A stretch of 25,970 nt of DNA from an uncultured Eubacteriales bacterium (GCA_900540085.1 UQEU01000016.1:1-25970), one strand, 5' to 3'. Counted from the first letter of the stretch, positions 15,762-24,232 are shown. Numbers and translations are program-made. Notes: a model not told the origin generated them from the sequence alone.

Positions 15762-15769
15762 TTATCATC

Positions 15770-15809
15770 AAGACAGTAAGACGGTATTGTTCTTACTGTC
15801 TTGTTTTTT
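15770..15809 (+). terminator. Terminator after rubrerythrin
   Basis: A 12-bp perfect stem (15770-15781 with 15791-15802), a 9-base loop, then GTTTTTT. Confidence 0.95.
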
Positions 15810-15832
15810 ATTTGGCATAAAATTATGTTTGA

Positions 15833-15861
15833 TTGACATAAAATTCTTTAAAGGTTATAAT
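15833..15861 (+). promoter_or_regulatory. Consensus promoter of the glycosyltransferase gene
   Basis: TTGACA (15833-15838), a 17-base spacer and TATAAT (15856-15861) match sigma-A perfectly. They lie 40 bases before the ATG, so the untranslated leader is short. Confidence 0.85.
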
Positions 15862-15901
15862 TTAAAAGTAAAATCTTTTAAAAATTCAAAGGAAAGTGCA
15901 A

Positions 15902-16831
15902 ATGAGCAATGCTTTACTCAGTTTGATAGTCCCCATACACAATTCTGAAAAATATCTAAAAGATTGTATTGACAGTATCATCAATCAGGATTATGAAAAT
16001 GTTGAGATTATTTTGATTGACAACCTTTCGACTGACGGCAGTTTGAAGATTTGTGAAGAATATTTGTTAAAAGACAATAGAGTGAAACTCGGTAAAGAGT
16101 ATGACAATTTAGGTTTGTCATTTGCAAGAAATAAAGGTATTTCGATGGCAAAGGGCAAATATGTTGCTTTTGTTGACTCTGACGATACGGTTGAAAAAGA
16201 TATTTACACCCGTCTTGTCGGCGATTTGGAAAAATACGATTGCGATATTGCCGTTTGTTCATTCAAAAATGAAAAAAGCAATAAAACAGTGGTTACCGAT
16301 TGCGAAATGGCAAAACTTTCTCTGTTTGAAATAGGGCATTTTGAGGGTTATGCGTGGAATAAATTGCTCAAAAAAGAGATTATAGATAAAAATAATTTGA
16401 GATTTGATACGGAAGTTTTTATGTGCGAAGATATGCTTTTTAATTTTCAATATATGAACCATGTTGAAAAGGCGTGTTTTGTGCATAAAAAACTCTATAA
16501 TTACATTAAACACAAAAACAGTATGACAAAGTGTCCGTTTAAGGAAAATATCAAAACTGCGTGTTTAGGTGCGAAAAAAACAGTGCAAAATGTTTCGGCA
16601 AATGAAACTCAAAAGGTCAAAAAAAGAGTTGACATCAACCTTACGAATATGGTCTATTTAGTGACTGTAAGACAGTTTAAATCCCGATTTAAGATTGACA
16701 GAGATTTTGTTCTTGAAAATGCGGGAAGTCTTAAAAACTACTTTTTCGATTTTAAGATTTCGCTTAAAAGAAAACTGTGGATTTTCCTTTGTGTTTATTT
16801 TACACCGTTGTTAAATTTGTTTGCAGAATAA
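15902..16831 (+). CDS. Glycosyltransferase family 2 protein
   Basis: The protein has 309 residues. The GT-A nucleotide-sugar domain fills residues about 6-200: LSLIVPIHNSEKYLKDCIDSI, split as LSLIVPIHNSEK and YLKDCIDSI, then VEIILIDNLSTDGS and the metal-binding VAFVDSDDTVE. CEDMLFN (about 178-184) is a typical acceptor-side motif. A hydrophobic tail ends the protein (LWIFLCVYFTPLLNLF), possibly a membrane contact. The ATG at 15902 has AAAGGA 8 bases upstream. It is a single-gene unit, so the polymer it serves (capsule, teichoic acid or glycolipid) cannot be inferred. Confidence 0.9.
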   Translation: MSNALLSLIVPIHNSEKYLKDCIDSIINQDYENVEIILIDNLSTDGSLKICEEYLLKDNRVKLGKEYDNLGLSFARNKGISMAKGKYVAFVDSDDTVEKDIYTRLVGDLEKYDCDIAVCSFKNEKSNKTVVTDCEMAKLSLFEIGHFEGYAWNKLLKKEIIDKNNLRFDTEVFMCEDMLFNFQYMNHVEKACFVHKKLYNYIKHKNSMTKCPFKENIKTACLGAKKTVQNVSANETQKVKKRVDINLTNMVYLVTVRQFKSRFKIDRDFVLENAGSLKNYFFDFKISLKRKLWIFLCVYFTPLLNLFAE

Positions 16832-16849
16832 AACAGTCAAATAAAACAC

Positions 16850-16879
16850 AAAAAGCGTTCGTAAAAACGAACGCTTTTT
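16850..16879. terminator. Bidirectional terminator between glycosyltransferase and DUF4173 genes
   Basis: A 13-bp perfect stem (16850-16862 with 16867-16879) with an A4 loop and A/T flanks on both strands separates convergent genes. Confidence 0.92.
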
Positions 16880-16888
16880 CATTTGTTG

Positions 16889-18526
16889 TCAGTAATATAA
16901 ACTTACTTCCGTTTCATTAGGGTCGGCGGATATTTCTTCTATCATTTCTTCATTTCTTTGGAAAACTTTTACTGCTTTGTATTTTGACAGATTGAAAGTG
17001 CCGTGAGAGTCATATTTAAACTTTTCTCCGTCATTTTCGTCATTGCTGTAATATACATACTCTTTGCCGTAGAATGTATTTGCGAGTTTTCGTCTTGCGT
17101 CTGCTTGATATTGATAAGAAATCAGGTCGTTTGGTTTTTTCGGTTTGAGTGCAAGTTTTTCAAGTTGTACAACGGCATCTGCACCTAAACTGTCCAAGTG
17201 GTCAATGTCTATTGTTTTGATATTGTCGTTCAAATACTGCTCGGTGTTGTAGATTGCAATGATTTTTGCCGGGCTGATAAAAAAGATGAGTGAAACGACA
17301 AGCATACAACTTACAATCAAAATTTTTGCGTACGGAACTTTCGGTGCAAACAGATGAACTACAAACAAAACTATGCACAAAATGAGCATCAGGTCAAAAA
17401 CTGCAGCGGCGAAACGACGCTCTGTTAAACCGTATCTGTTTACATACATTGCAATTTTTGAAATGGAAGTTACAACAAAAAGTGCCGTGAAACCACACAT
17501 TATGCAGGAAAGAATTTTCACTGTCTTGTCAACTTTTTTGCCGTTTCTTGTTGTAAAAATGAGTGAAAAAGCCATTACCGAAATGTTTAGAATTGCGAGA
17601 ACGGTTGTTTCAAAAAATCCTTTTCTTGCGTATTCCGAATAGGTGAAACGGTAATTTTCAGGTAAAATATTTTTAAATGCAGAAAAGAAATAGGCAAGTT
17701 GAGAAAAAAGATACACGAAGTAAATTGCAAGCAACAGTACCATAATTGTTTTCACAACGGTAGGTGCAACTTTTTGCATTTTGTTTTTCAGGTTTTTATC
17801 TTTATTTTTGTTTTTTGAGTTTTTTATACTGAAAGAAAACGATGCGACAAACGGGAACAATATTGCACTCATAAGCAATGACGGTACGACGCTTGCAAAA
17901 TTGAACGATAATTCAACATTTAACAACAATTTGTTAAGCAGTGAACTGAAAGCGTCGTCGCTTAAAACAAGAAGTACGATTGCGATAACGCACAACGGCA
18001 ATGCGACTGCTATGCCTATTGCAACTTCCTTTAATTTTTTTGTTTTGTTGCTTTTGTTTCCGTTTTCTTTCGGTATGAATGATTTGAAAGCGTCTTTTAA
18101 ATTTGAAAAAAGTCCTGAAATTGATATTTGAATTGTTTTGAAAATCTGCATATATCCGTTCGTGCTGTCGGGCGAGTTTTCGGAGTATGTCGAGGCGAAA
18201 ATCATAAACAAAACTATACATATAACATATTTGTAAAAAATAAATGCAGAGTTTAGCGAAAAAGATAAAACACTCAGCAAAAGGCACACAAAACTAATGT
18301 TTCTGATAAGCATATTTTTCTTTATTTTCTTTGTGTCGAAAAATATTTTTGCAATTATAATATATGCCGACAGCGTGATTGTTCCCCATATTCCCACTTC
18401 AAAAACAGTTTGAAATGCAATGTAAAATGTGGCAAAACAAAAAATAATTGTCGAAACGGTAAACCAAAAATCACTTACTTTGGTTTTCAATATCTTTGAA
18501 GAAATTATATCTGAATTGTTTTCCAT
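16889..18526 (-). CDS. DUF4173/DUF4153 polytopic membrane protein
   Basis: The protein has 545 residues with about ten or more hydrophobic spans. A lysine-rich cytoplasmic loop lies near residues 150-168 and another near 228-250. The family motif region YRFTYSEYARKGFFETTVLA (about residues 295-314) is the diagnostic stretch of DUF4173, and NRYGLTERRF supports it. A hydrophilic C-terminal domain (about 435-545) follows. GGGAGG lies about 8 bases before the ATG and overlaps the end of the regulator gene 2 bases upstream, so they are translationally coupled. The function is unknown. Members are often next to DUF2975 and small HTH genes, as here. Confidence 0.88.
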   Translation of the reverse strand: MENNSDIISSKILKTKVSDFWFTVSTIIFCFATFYIAFQTVFEVGIWGTITLSAYIIIAKIFFDTKKIKKNMLIRNISFVCLLLSVLSFSLNSAFIFYKYVICIVLFMIFASTYSENSPDSTNGYMQIFKTIQISISGLFSNLKDAFKSFIPKENGNKSNKTKKLKEVAIGIAVALPLCVIAIVLLVLSDDAFSSLLNKLLLNVELSFNFASVVPSLLMSAILFPFVASFSFSIKNSKNKNKDKNLKNKMQKVAPTVVKTIMVLLLAIYFVYLFSQLAYFFSAFKNILPENYRFTYSEYARKGFFETTVLAILNISVMAFSLIFTTRNGKKVDKTVKILSCIMCGFTALFVVTSISKIAMYVNRYGLTERRFAAAVFDLMLILCIVLFVVHLFAPKVPYAKILIVSCMLVVSLIFFISPAKIIAIYNTEQYLNDNIKTIDIDHLDSLGADAVVQLEKLALKPKKPNDLISYQYQADARRKLANTFYGKEYVYYSNDENDGEKFKYDSHGTFNLSKYKAVKVFQRNEEMIEEISADPNETEVSLYY

Positions 18527-18528
18527 TT

Positions 18529-18732
18529 TTATTCCTCCCTGTACTCTAAAATATCTCCGACTTCACACTCAAGTGCTTTGCAAATTGCGTCGAGAGTCGA
18601 AAAACGAATTGCCTTTGCTTTTCCTGTTTTTAAAATAGACAGATTAGCCTGTGTAATTCCTATTTTTTCGGCAAGTTCGCCCGAACTCATCTTTCTTTTT
18701 GCAAGCATAACATCTAAATTTACTACTATCAT
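18529..18732 (-). CDS. Small YozG-like helix-turn-helix regulator
   Basis: The protein has 67 residues and is essentially all HTH: MLAKRKMSSGELAEKIGITQ followed by ANLSILKTGKAKAIRFSTLD, ending ICKALECEVGDILEY. This is the Cro/CI-like YozG family that normally accompanies a DUF2975 membrane protein. AAGGAG lies 5 bases upstream. It is sandwiched between DUF2975 (15 bases upstream) and DUF4173 (2 bases downstream). The HTH probably controls the operon while the membrane partner senses or sequesters it, an inference from the conserved pairing. Confidence 0.95.
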   Translation of the reverse strand: MIVVNLDVMLAKRKMSSGELAEKIGITQANLSILKTGKAKAIRFSTLDAICKALECEVGDILEYREE

Positions 18733-18747
18733 ACTTACTCCTTAAAA

Positions 18748-19194
18748 TTATATCGTCATATCGTTTTCTTCTTTGATTTCTATTGCTTTGTCAAATACAT
18801 TCATTATCACACGAATGATAATACCGCCTAAAAAAGCCATTAAACCGAAAATTAATACAGAATAGTGGATTGTTCCGACTGCCATAGACTCAACTGCCGC
18901 CAAGAAACAACAAATGCTTATGTTTGACATATATGCGACATTTTTTCTTTCAAAAACAAATCCTTTTTCAATGTTTTTTAAAATTGCCGTCAATGAAACG
19001 AGCGTCGCTGCACCGATTGGCATTGCAATATATATGCAAACCGTTAAAAATACGGGTGCAAAACTCGGCCTGTCATACATGGTCGGGTATATGTTTTTGA
19101 AAAAGTACGGAGCAAATACGGCGAGAAACGCTGCACCTGCCCAAAATATTCCTATAATAAAAAGACTGATTTTGATTGAATGTTTGCTTTTCAT
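18748..19194 (-). CDS. DUF2975 membrane protein
   Basis: The protein has 148 residues with four predicted membrane spans (around ISLFIIGIFWAGAAFLAVF, VFLTVCIYIAMPIGAATLVSL, MSNISICCFLAAVESMAVG and SVLIFGLMAFLGGIIIRVI). The short loop KNIEKGFVFERKNVAYMSNI is the family signature. GGAGG lies 8 bases before the ATG. It is the first gene of the three-gene unit with the YozG-like regulator and DUF4173. Confidence 0.9.
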   Translation of the reverse strand: MKSKHSIKISLFIIGIFWAGAAFLAVFAPYFFKNIYPTMYDRPSFAPVFLTVCIYIAMPIGAATLVSLTAILKNIEKGFVFERKNVAYMSNISICCFLAAVESMAVGTIHYSVLIFGLMAFLGGIIIRVIMNVFDKAIEIKEENDMTI

Positions 19195-19252
19195 AAAAAC
19201 AACCTCCGTTAAAAAATGTTTTTTGAAGTGCTTTGATTTTCTTTACAACACC

Positions 19253-19281
19253 GTTATACACTAAAATTTATCGTTTGTCAA
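19253..19281 (-). promoter_or_regulatory. Promoter of the DUF2975-HTH-DUF4173 operon
   Basis: On the minus strand, TTGACA (19281-19276), a 17-base spacer and TATAAC (19258-19253), about 59 bases before the DUF2975 start. Confidence 0.75.
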
Positions 19282-19360
19282 TAAAAAATATCTAAAATTC
19301 AATAAAAATTTCAAACAAAACATTTTTAAAGCAACTATCAGGAAGTTGATATTTAATGGA

Positions 19361-19400
19361 AAAAACACAGAGGTGTCAATATTGACACCTCTGTGTTTTT
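19361..19400. terminator. 40-base perfect palindrome, bidirectional terminator
   Basis: 19361-19380 is the exact reverse complement of 19381-19400. The arms begin AAAAACACAGAGG and end in T5 on both strands. It follows the broken lipoprotein gene on the minus strand. Confidence 0.85.
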
Positions 19401-19444
19401 GAATTGTTTTAAATTTTTTGTATGACATAATTTTATCTTTCTTT

Positions 19445-20363
19445 TTAAGATAATTCAAATGTTACGTCAAATTTATATTGATAATATGGAATACTGTTAT
19501 ATGCCAGTATCTGGTAGCGTTCTGCGGTTTCATAGTTTATAAAAGGATACGGTACTGCTACAAATACAAGCTCTTCATTTTTGAGAGTGTTTGATTTTGC
19601 CGAAAATTTGATTTTTCCGTTTTTTTCTATTGTAGTTGAACTGAAAGCAAATTTTTTTGAACCGTTTATTTCCAATAATTTATTGTTTTCCAAAACCATT
19701 ACAGCAAAGTTCATTTTTTTTGCATAAATTGTTTTTATAAGATTCGTAATAGTTTTCACCTTCATATATTTTATCAATGTTGAATTGAAGTTCACACTCA
19801 ATATTTTTTCCTTTTTTATCAACAGACGGATTTAATTCTAAGAACACTTCTTTTTCTACATTGTTTGTAAAAGGTAATGTTGTGTCATCGTCGGGTTTGT
19901 TCAGAGCACTTTTATCGCCGTTTATATTTAATCTTAAAAAATGATATCCGCGTATGCTGTGATTTTGGAGAGTTGTATTGTTTTTAATCCAAAAAATCAA
20001 ATTGTGATATTTGTTTCCTAATTTATTGATTTGTACCGTAATGTTATTTGTTTTGAACTCTTCACCTGTTTCGGGCAGGGTAATTCTAAAAACAGTGTCT
20101 TGTTGAAATTCGTTTCCTTCTTTTACTTTAATCTGTCTTTGTTCAAAGTTATCAATCATACCGAATTCCAAAGTGAAAGGAATTGTGCTTTGATAAGTCA
20201 TTTCCAATGTCAATTCCGAAGTATCGTTTTCTGTTTTAATATAATCTACATGTTCTCCGTTATAGCGAATATCATAATGAGTTGCAATTGAGTAATTGCC
20301 TTGATTTTCGTTGTTTTGTTTGTCGTCTGAACATGAACTTAATACTGTCATACAAATAACCAC
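19445..20363 (-). pseudogene. Frameshifted lipoprotein gene, unknown function
   Basis: Two overlapping minus-strand frames make one protein. The 5' part (20363-19680) has a lipobox-like VLSSCSDD and a beta-rich body with NNITVQINKLGNKYHNLIFW. It ends soon after an A8 run (19714-19721). The other frame (19822-19445) continues through KKMNFAVMVLENN to VTFELS. Removing one A joins them into about 305 residues. The signal peptide is also damaged: the frame opens with GTG only about 9 codons before the Cys, and an in-frame TAA lies 7 bases upstream (20372-20370). It could be a pseudogene, an assembly error or slippage-dependent expression. No family is recognised. Confidence 0.65.
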
Positions 20364-20372
20364 CGATATTTA

Positions 20373-20770
20373 AGAAAATTTATACTTTATTTTAATAATT
20401 TTCGATTGTCATTTGGGAGCAATTTGAAAACTATTATCAAATATATTTTACTATACTCGTTTTTTTATTTCAACTTTTGAAAATGAGTACAGTGAAAATC
20501 AGAAAAAGAAAACAATTTGTGAATTTTTTTAAATCGAACATTCAATTTTTACTATTTAGGGCTGAATTTTGACCGACAGACTGTTTATTTCTAAAATAAA
20601 TGATATAAAAATCATGCCATATTGCGAATGATTTAACAATTTATTTAAGCAGTTTTTTGAAAATTCGGTTTAAATAATTGATTTTTTAGTTTCGGCATTG
20701 ACATTTATATGACAAACAAAGAGTAAAAAATTAACAAAAATATTGAAATATTGCGACATTTTTAGGTTTG
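20373..20770. other. AT-rich intergenic region, no gene seen
   Basis: About 400 bases lie between the divergent broken lipoprotein and the aldehyde dehydrogenase promoter. The only open frame (from 20484, 29 codons) lacks a ribosome site. I see no convincing hairpin, riboswitch or repeat. Confidence 0.6.
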
Positions 20771-20799
20771 TTGACAATAGAAAGTGGTTATAATATCAT
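20771..20799 (+). promoter_or_regulatory. Promoter of the aldehyde dehydrogenase gene
   Basis: TTGACA (20771-20776), a 17-base spacer and TATCAT (20794-20799) lie 42 bases before the ATG. Confidence 0.7.
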
Positions 20800-20841
20800 T
20801 AAAATATATAAATTTAAAATACACGAAAAAGGGTGAACAGT

Positions 20842-22227
20842 ATGACAGAATACGATAAATTACATAAAAGTCAACTTGATTTTTATAACAGCGGAGTAAC
20901 AAAAAGTTATGAATTTCGTATGGAGCAGTTAAAAAAACTGAAAAACGCAGTTAAGATTTGCAGAGACGATATTTTCAAAGCGCTTAAAAAAGACCTCAAT
21001 AAAAGCACTGTGGAAGCGTATTTGACAGAAATAAATTTTGTTGAAAAAGAAATAGATTATACAATAGCACATTTGGCAGGCTGGATGAAAAATAAGTATG
21101 TATTTTCCGATTTGTATCAATTTCCGGGTGTGTCGAAAATATATCACGACCCGTACGGCGTAGTGCTGATTATGTCGCCGTGGAACTATCCTTTCCAACT
21201 CACGCTTGTGCCTCTAATTGGTTCAATCGCAGGAGGAAACTGTACCATTGTTAAACCGTCGGCATACGCAAAACACACTTCAGCCGTAATCAAGAAAGTT
21301 TTGGACATTGCTTTTGACGACGAATATGTTGCAGTCGTTGAAGGCGGACGAGAGGAAAACGCAAAACTTCTCGATTTGAAATTTGACTACATTTTCTTTA
21401 CGGGCAGTGTAAATGTCGGAAAAGTTGTAATGAAAAAAGCCGCTGAACACCTTACACCCGTTACTCTTGAACTCGGCGGTAAAAGTCCGTGCATTGTTGA
21501 CTCCACTGCAAATTTAGATGTTGCCGCAAAGAGAATTATATGGGGTAAATCCATAAACGCAGGTCAAACCTGTGTTGCACCCGACTATGTTTATGTGCAT
21601 AAAAGCGTCAAAGACGAACTTGTTAAAAAAATGAAAGAAGAACTTTTAAGCACATACGGCGAAAACGGTTTGAGTACGGAGCATTTGCCTAAAATCATAA
21701 ATGACAATCATTTCAAGAGACTTGTCGGCTATTTTGACGGTGCAAATGTTGTTTTCGGCGGAAAGTCTGACCCTGAAACAAGACAGATAGAACTTTCACT
21801 TCTCGAACTTGATGACGAAAATCATCCCGTAATGCAGTCGGAAATTTTCGGACCGATTTTGCCGATAATAGAATATACATCACTTTCAAGCCTTATTAAA
21901 TCACTCAAAGAAAAGGCGAAACCGCTTGCACTTTATTTGTTTACTACAAGTAAAGTAAACAGAGAACAAGTGCTTCAGGAACTCCAATTCGGCGGCGGTT
22001 GTGTAAACGAAACGGTACTTCATATTGTGTCGAGTTCAATGCCGTTCGGCGGTGTAGGCGAAAGCGGAATGGGCGGATATCACGGCAAGTCAAGTTTTAC
22101 TTCATTTACCCGTGAAAAAGGCGTACTCATTAAGCCTAATATCATTGATTTTTCATTCCGTTATCCGAAAAATTGGAAAAGTCTCGAAAATAAAGTCGAA
22201 AAATTTAAAAAAATTATAAAAAAATAA
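20842..22227 (+). CDS. NAD(P)-dependent aldehyde dehydrogenase, class 3-like
   Basis: The protein has 461 residues, the length of class 3 (ALDH3/YwdH-like) enzymes, and oxidises aldehydes to acids. Visible motifs are GVVLIMSPWNYPFQL, IVKPSAYAKHTS, YIFFTGSVNVGK (cofactor site), the general-base Glu in TLELGGKSP, the catalytic Cys in NAGQTCVAPDYV, SEIFGPILPI, and the C-terminal SMPFGGVGESGMGGYHG. A basic helix ends the protein (ENKVEKFKKIIKK), possibly a membrane contact as in fatty aldehyde dehydrogenases. The ATG at 20842 has GGGTG 6 bases upstream; the GTG at 20833 lies inside that site. It is a single-gene unit. Confidence 0.95.
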   Translation: MTEYDKLHKSQLDFYNSGVTKSYEFRMEQLKKLKNAVKICRDDIFKALKKDLNKSTVEAYLTEINFVEKEIDYTIAHLAGWMKNKYVFSDLYQFPGVSKIYHDPYGVVLIMSPWNYPFQLTLVPLIGSIAGGNCTIVKPSAYAKHTSAVIKKVLDIAFDDEYVAVVEGGREENAKLLDLKFDYIFFTGSVNVGKVVMKKAAEHLTPVTLELGGKSPCIVDSTANLDVAAKRIIWGKSINAGQTCVAPDYVYVHKSVKDELVKKMKEELLSTYGENGLSTEHLPKIINDNHFKRLVGYFDGANVVFGGKSDPETRQIELSLLELDDENHPVMQSEIFGPILPIIEYTSLSSLIKSLKEKAKPLALYLFTTSKVNREQVLQELQFGGGCVNETVLHIVSSSMPFGGVGESGMGGYHGKSSFTSFTREKGVLIKPNIIDFSFRYPKNWKSLENKVEKFKKIIKK

Positions 22228-22228
22228 G

Positions 22229-22259
22229 AAAGCCCCCTGTTTATTACAGGGGGTTTTTA
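22229..22259. terminator. Terminator between aldehyde dehydrogenase and GNAT genes
   Basis: The stem CCCCCTGT (22233-22240) pairs with ACAGGGGG (22246-22253), loop TTATT, then T5. The minus strand also ends in a T-rich run, so it can serve both convergent genes. Confidence 0.92.
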
Positions 22260-22292
22260 AATGCGATTTATTTTTATGATGCATTTTATCAA

Positions 22293-22763
22293 TTATAATA
22301 TATATTCCATTTGTCTTTCTTTTGTTTTAAGTCCCATTTTTTCATAAAATCTTTCTGCCGAAGTGTTTCCCTCCCATACATTAAGAGTTATTTCATAACA
22401 CCCCATTTTTTTTGCTTCATTTTTTACATATTCAAACAAGTTTTCTCCTATATGCTGACATCTTGCTTTTTTATCAACACATAAATCATCTATGAAAAGT
22501 GATTTGAATTGTACCATATTATTTGAGAATGGTTGCTCCCTTAATTGACAAAAGGCATATCCCAAGCACATATCGTTTTCGTCTGTTGCAACATAAATCG
22601 GCTTTGATTCATCTTTCAGCATTTTTTTAAGTTCGTCGCTTGTGTATTTCGTTGTGTCGGGAATAAAAATATCAGGTCTTATATCTGCGTGAATTTGAAG
22701 CACTTGACCTAATAATTCAATGATTTGCGATATATCTTTTTCTTCTGCTATTCTGATGTTCAT
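22293..22763 (-). CDS. GNAT-family N-acetyltransferase
   Basis: The protein has 156 residues. The acetyl-CoA fold is seen in IRIAEEKDISQIIELL, YVATDENDMCLGYAFC, the core strand SLFIDDLCVDKKARCQHIGE (motif A, here with QHIGE in place of the usual R/Q-GxG-x-G/A), and LNVWEGNTSAERFYEKMGLK (motif B). The LFIDDLCVD and NTSAERFYEKMG patterns are highly typical. GGGAG lies about 10 bases upstream. It is a single gene with an unpredictable acceptor (amino group of a small molecule, antibiotic or protein). Confidence 0.92.
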   Translation of the reverse strand: MNIRIAEEKDISQIIELLGQVLQIHADIRPDIFIPDTTKYTSDELKKMLKDESKPIYVATDENDMCLGYAFCQLREQPFSNNMVQFKSLFIDDLCVDKKARCQHIGENLFEYVKNEAKKMGCYEITLNVWEGNTSAERFYEKMGLKTKERQMEYIL

Positions 22764-22904
22764 TTTGAAATTACTCCCATGAAAATAAATTTAATTGTTT
22801 TATTAAGTGTATAAAAACATAAACAGCGGTCAAATATAATGTTCATTGTTGACGGGTAAATATTATTTCTTACGCACTTCACTGCACTTTCTCGCAAAAG
22901 CCGT

Positions 22905-22925
22905 CGGAAAATATAAAAAATAAAA
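22905..22925. repeat. 21-base direct repeat, copy 1
   Basis: This 21-base sequence (begins CGGAAAATATAAAA) is identical to 24044-24064. It abuts the terminator downstream of the GH16 gene; the other copy abuts that of tRNA-Arg(ACG). It is AT-rich, so moderate significance only. Confidence 0.55.
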
Positions 22926-22934
22926 AACAAGAAA

Positions 22935-22980
22935 GCCCTGCTGTTGAGCTTTTAATAAGTCCAAACAGTGAGGGCATTTT
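22935..22980. terminator. Terminator downstream of the GH16 gene
   Basis: The stem GCCCT (22935-22939) pairs with AGGGC (22971-22975), continued by CTGTT (22941-22945) with AACAG (22964-22968). T-runs lie on both sides, so it works for the minus-strand GH16 gene. Confidence 0.75.
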
Positions 22981-22992
22981 TTATTCAAATTT

Positions 22993-23877
22993 TTATTTGA
23001 ATTGATAAACTCTTACATAGTCAACTTCAAAGTCGGCAGGAAATATGTTTTTGTCGTTTTTCTCTATTTCACCCGAAAAACAGAATTTGTTGTTTTTGTT
23101 GTAAGGATTTGCACTATCGTTTTCTCCTGCAATTTCAACCGAAAGCCACAAGTACTCGGGTACTTGAGATACGCCGAAATTTGTTCTCCAAGTTTCTTTT
23201 CCGTTTATATAAAACACATACTCGTCTTCAGTCCAAAGAACACCGTAAGTGTTAAAAGTTTTATACATATTTTGTTGAACTTCGTACTGTTTTGAAACTT
23301 TTGAACGATGCCCGTCGCCGTATCCGTTAATGTGAATTGTGTGCATTGTTGTGTTGCGATACAATTTTGCAGGCATTTTTGGGTCATTGTAATACGGAGA
23401 CTCCATAATATCTATTTCAGAGCCGTTTTCATATTTTTTTGATTCGCCTGTCATAGAGTCGTTCATCATCCAAAATGCACTCCATAAACCTTGTGCTGCA
23501 GGGACTTTGCAACTGACCTCAAAATATCCGTATTTAAAATCTTTGAGATTTCTTGAACGACAGGTGCCTGTGTACCAGCCTGAACCATACGCACCGTTTT
23601 CTTTGTATTCGGTTCGGATGATGAGTTTTCCGTCTTTTGTGAAACATTGTTCGGGTGCCCAATAACCGCCTCGTCGTTTAGGCGTTTCACACGAAGTGTC
23701 CCAAGTGTTTTTGTCAAGCTCGCCGTCAAAGTTGTCTTCAAAAACAAGTTCCATATTGCTTAGGTCAATGTTTTTGTTTTTGTTGGGCTTTTTCGCCTTT
23801 ATACAACTTAAAATCAGAGCAGTTGAAGTAACTGCGAGTCCGACTGTGGCTGTAAAAATTTTGATAAACTTGTTCAT
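22993..23877 (-). CDS. Glycoside hydrolase family 16 lipoprotein (beta-glucanase type)
   Basis: The protein has 294 residues. The signal ends in a lipobox-like LILSC (Cys about 24), then a lysine-rich spacer. The GH16 beta-jelly-roll begins at NMELVFEDNFDGELDKNTWD. The catalytic ExDxxE motif is intact in GSEIDIMESP (nucleophile and acid/base Glu). WYTGTCRSRNLKDFKYGYFEV and GLWSAFWMMND line the substrate cleft. FPADFEVDYVRVYQ closes the fold. Likely activity is on beta-1,3 or mixed beta-1,3-1,4 glucan at the cell surface; the exact glucan cannot be told. AAGGAG lies 8 bases upstream of the ATG. It is a single-gene unit. Confidence 0.95.
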   Translation of the reverse strand: MNKFIKIFTATVGLAVTSTALILSCIKAKKPNKNKNIDLSNMELVFEDNFDGELDKNTWDTSCETPKRRGGYWAPEQCFTKDGKLIIRTEYKENGAYGSGWYTGTCRSRNLKDFKYGYFEVSCKVPAAQGLWSAFWMMNDSMTGESKKYENGSEIDIMESPYYNDPKMPAKLYRNTTMHTIHINGYGDGHRSKVSKQYEVQQNMYKTFNTYGVLWTEDEYVFYINGKETWRTNFGVSQVPEYLWLSVEIAGENDSANPYNKNNKFCFSGEIEKNDKNIFPADFEVDYVRVYQFK

Positions 23878-23903
23878 TTTTAAATCTCCTTATTTTTTTG
23901 TTT

Positions 23904-23932
23904 ATTTTATCACAGTGAATTATTAAGTTCAA
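23904..23932 (-). promoter_or_regulatory. Predicted promoter of the GH16 gene
   Basis: On the minus strand, TTGAAC (23932-23927), a 17-base spacer and TAAAAT (23909-23904) lie 27 bases before the ATG. Confidence 0.6.
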
Positions 23933-24043
23933 TTACGATTTTCAAATAAATTACCGATAATTTATAATGTGTGTATTCAATTTATATGTCGGCAATGTGC
24001 CTTGCAGTTTAATGATATATAACTGCATTTTTCTAAAAACCAA

Positions 24044-24064
24044 CGGAAAATATAAAAAATAAAA
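24044..24064. repeat. 21-base direct repeat, copy 2
   Basis: It is identical to 22905-22925. It overlaps the 5' arm of the tRNA-Arg terminator stem by four A residues. Confidence 0.55.
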
Positions 24065-24093
24065 CCACACAAACAAAAAGTCTGTGTGGTTTT
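24061..24093 (-). terminator. Terminator after tRNA-Arg(ACG)
   Basis: An 11-bp perfect stem (24061-24071 with 24083-24093) has an 11-base loop and a T-rich minus-strand tail. Confidence 0.9.
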
Positions 24094-24095
24094 AT

Positions 24096-24172
24096 TGGCG
24101 CGCTGTGAGGGACTCGAACCCCCGACCTACTGGTTCGTAGCCAGTCACTCTATCCAGCTGAGCTAACAGCGC
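24096..24172 (-). tRNA. tRNA-Arg (ACG)
   Basis: On the minus strand the acceptor GCGCTGT pairs perfectly with ACAGCGC, then G73 and an encoded CCA. The anticodon ACG (plus 24136-24138, CGT) lies in loop CTACGAA on stem ACTGG/CCAGT. A34 should be deaminated to inosine by TadA to read CGU, CGC and CGA. Its own promoter and terminator flank it. Confidence 0.95.
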
Positions 24173-24203
24173 AAATAGGTCAGTTACTTTTTTCGACTAA
24201 AAC

Positions 24204-24232
24204 AATATAACACATTTCATTTTAAAATGCAA
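24204..24232 (-). promoter_or_regulatory. Promoter of tRNA-Arg(ACG)
   Basis: On the minus strand, TTGCAT (24232-24227), a 17-base spacer and TATATT (24209-24204) lie 31 bases before the tRNA. Confidence 0.75.

Noticed and set aside
20484..20573. 29-codon open frame in the large intergenic gap
   Set aside because: No ribosome site, no recognisable features, AT-rich chance frame.
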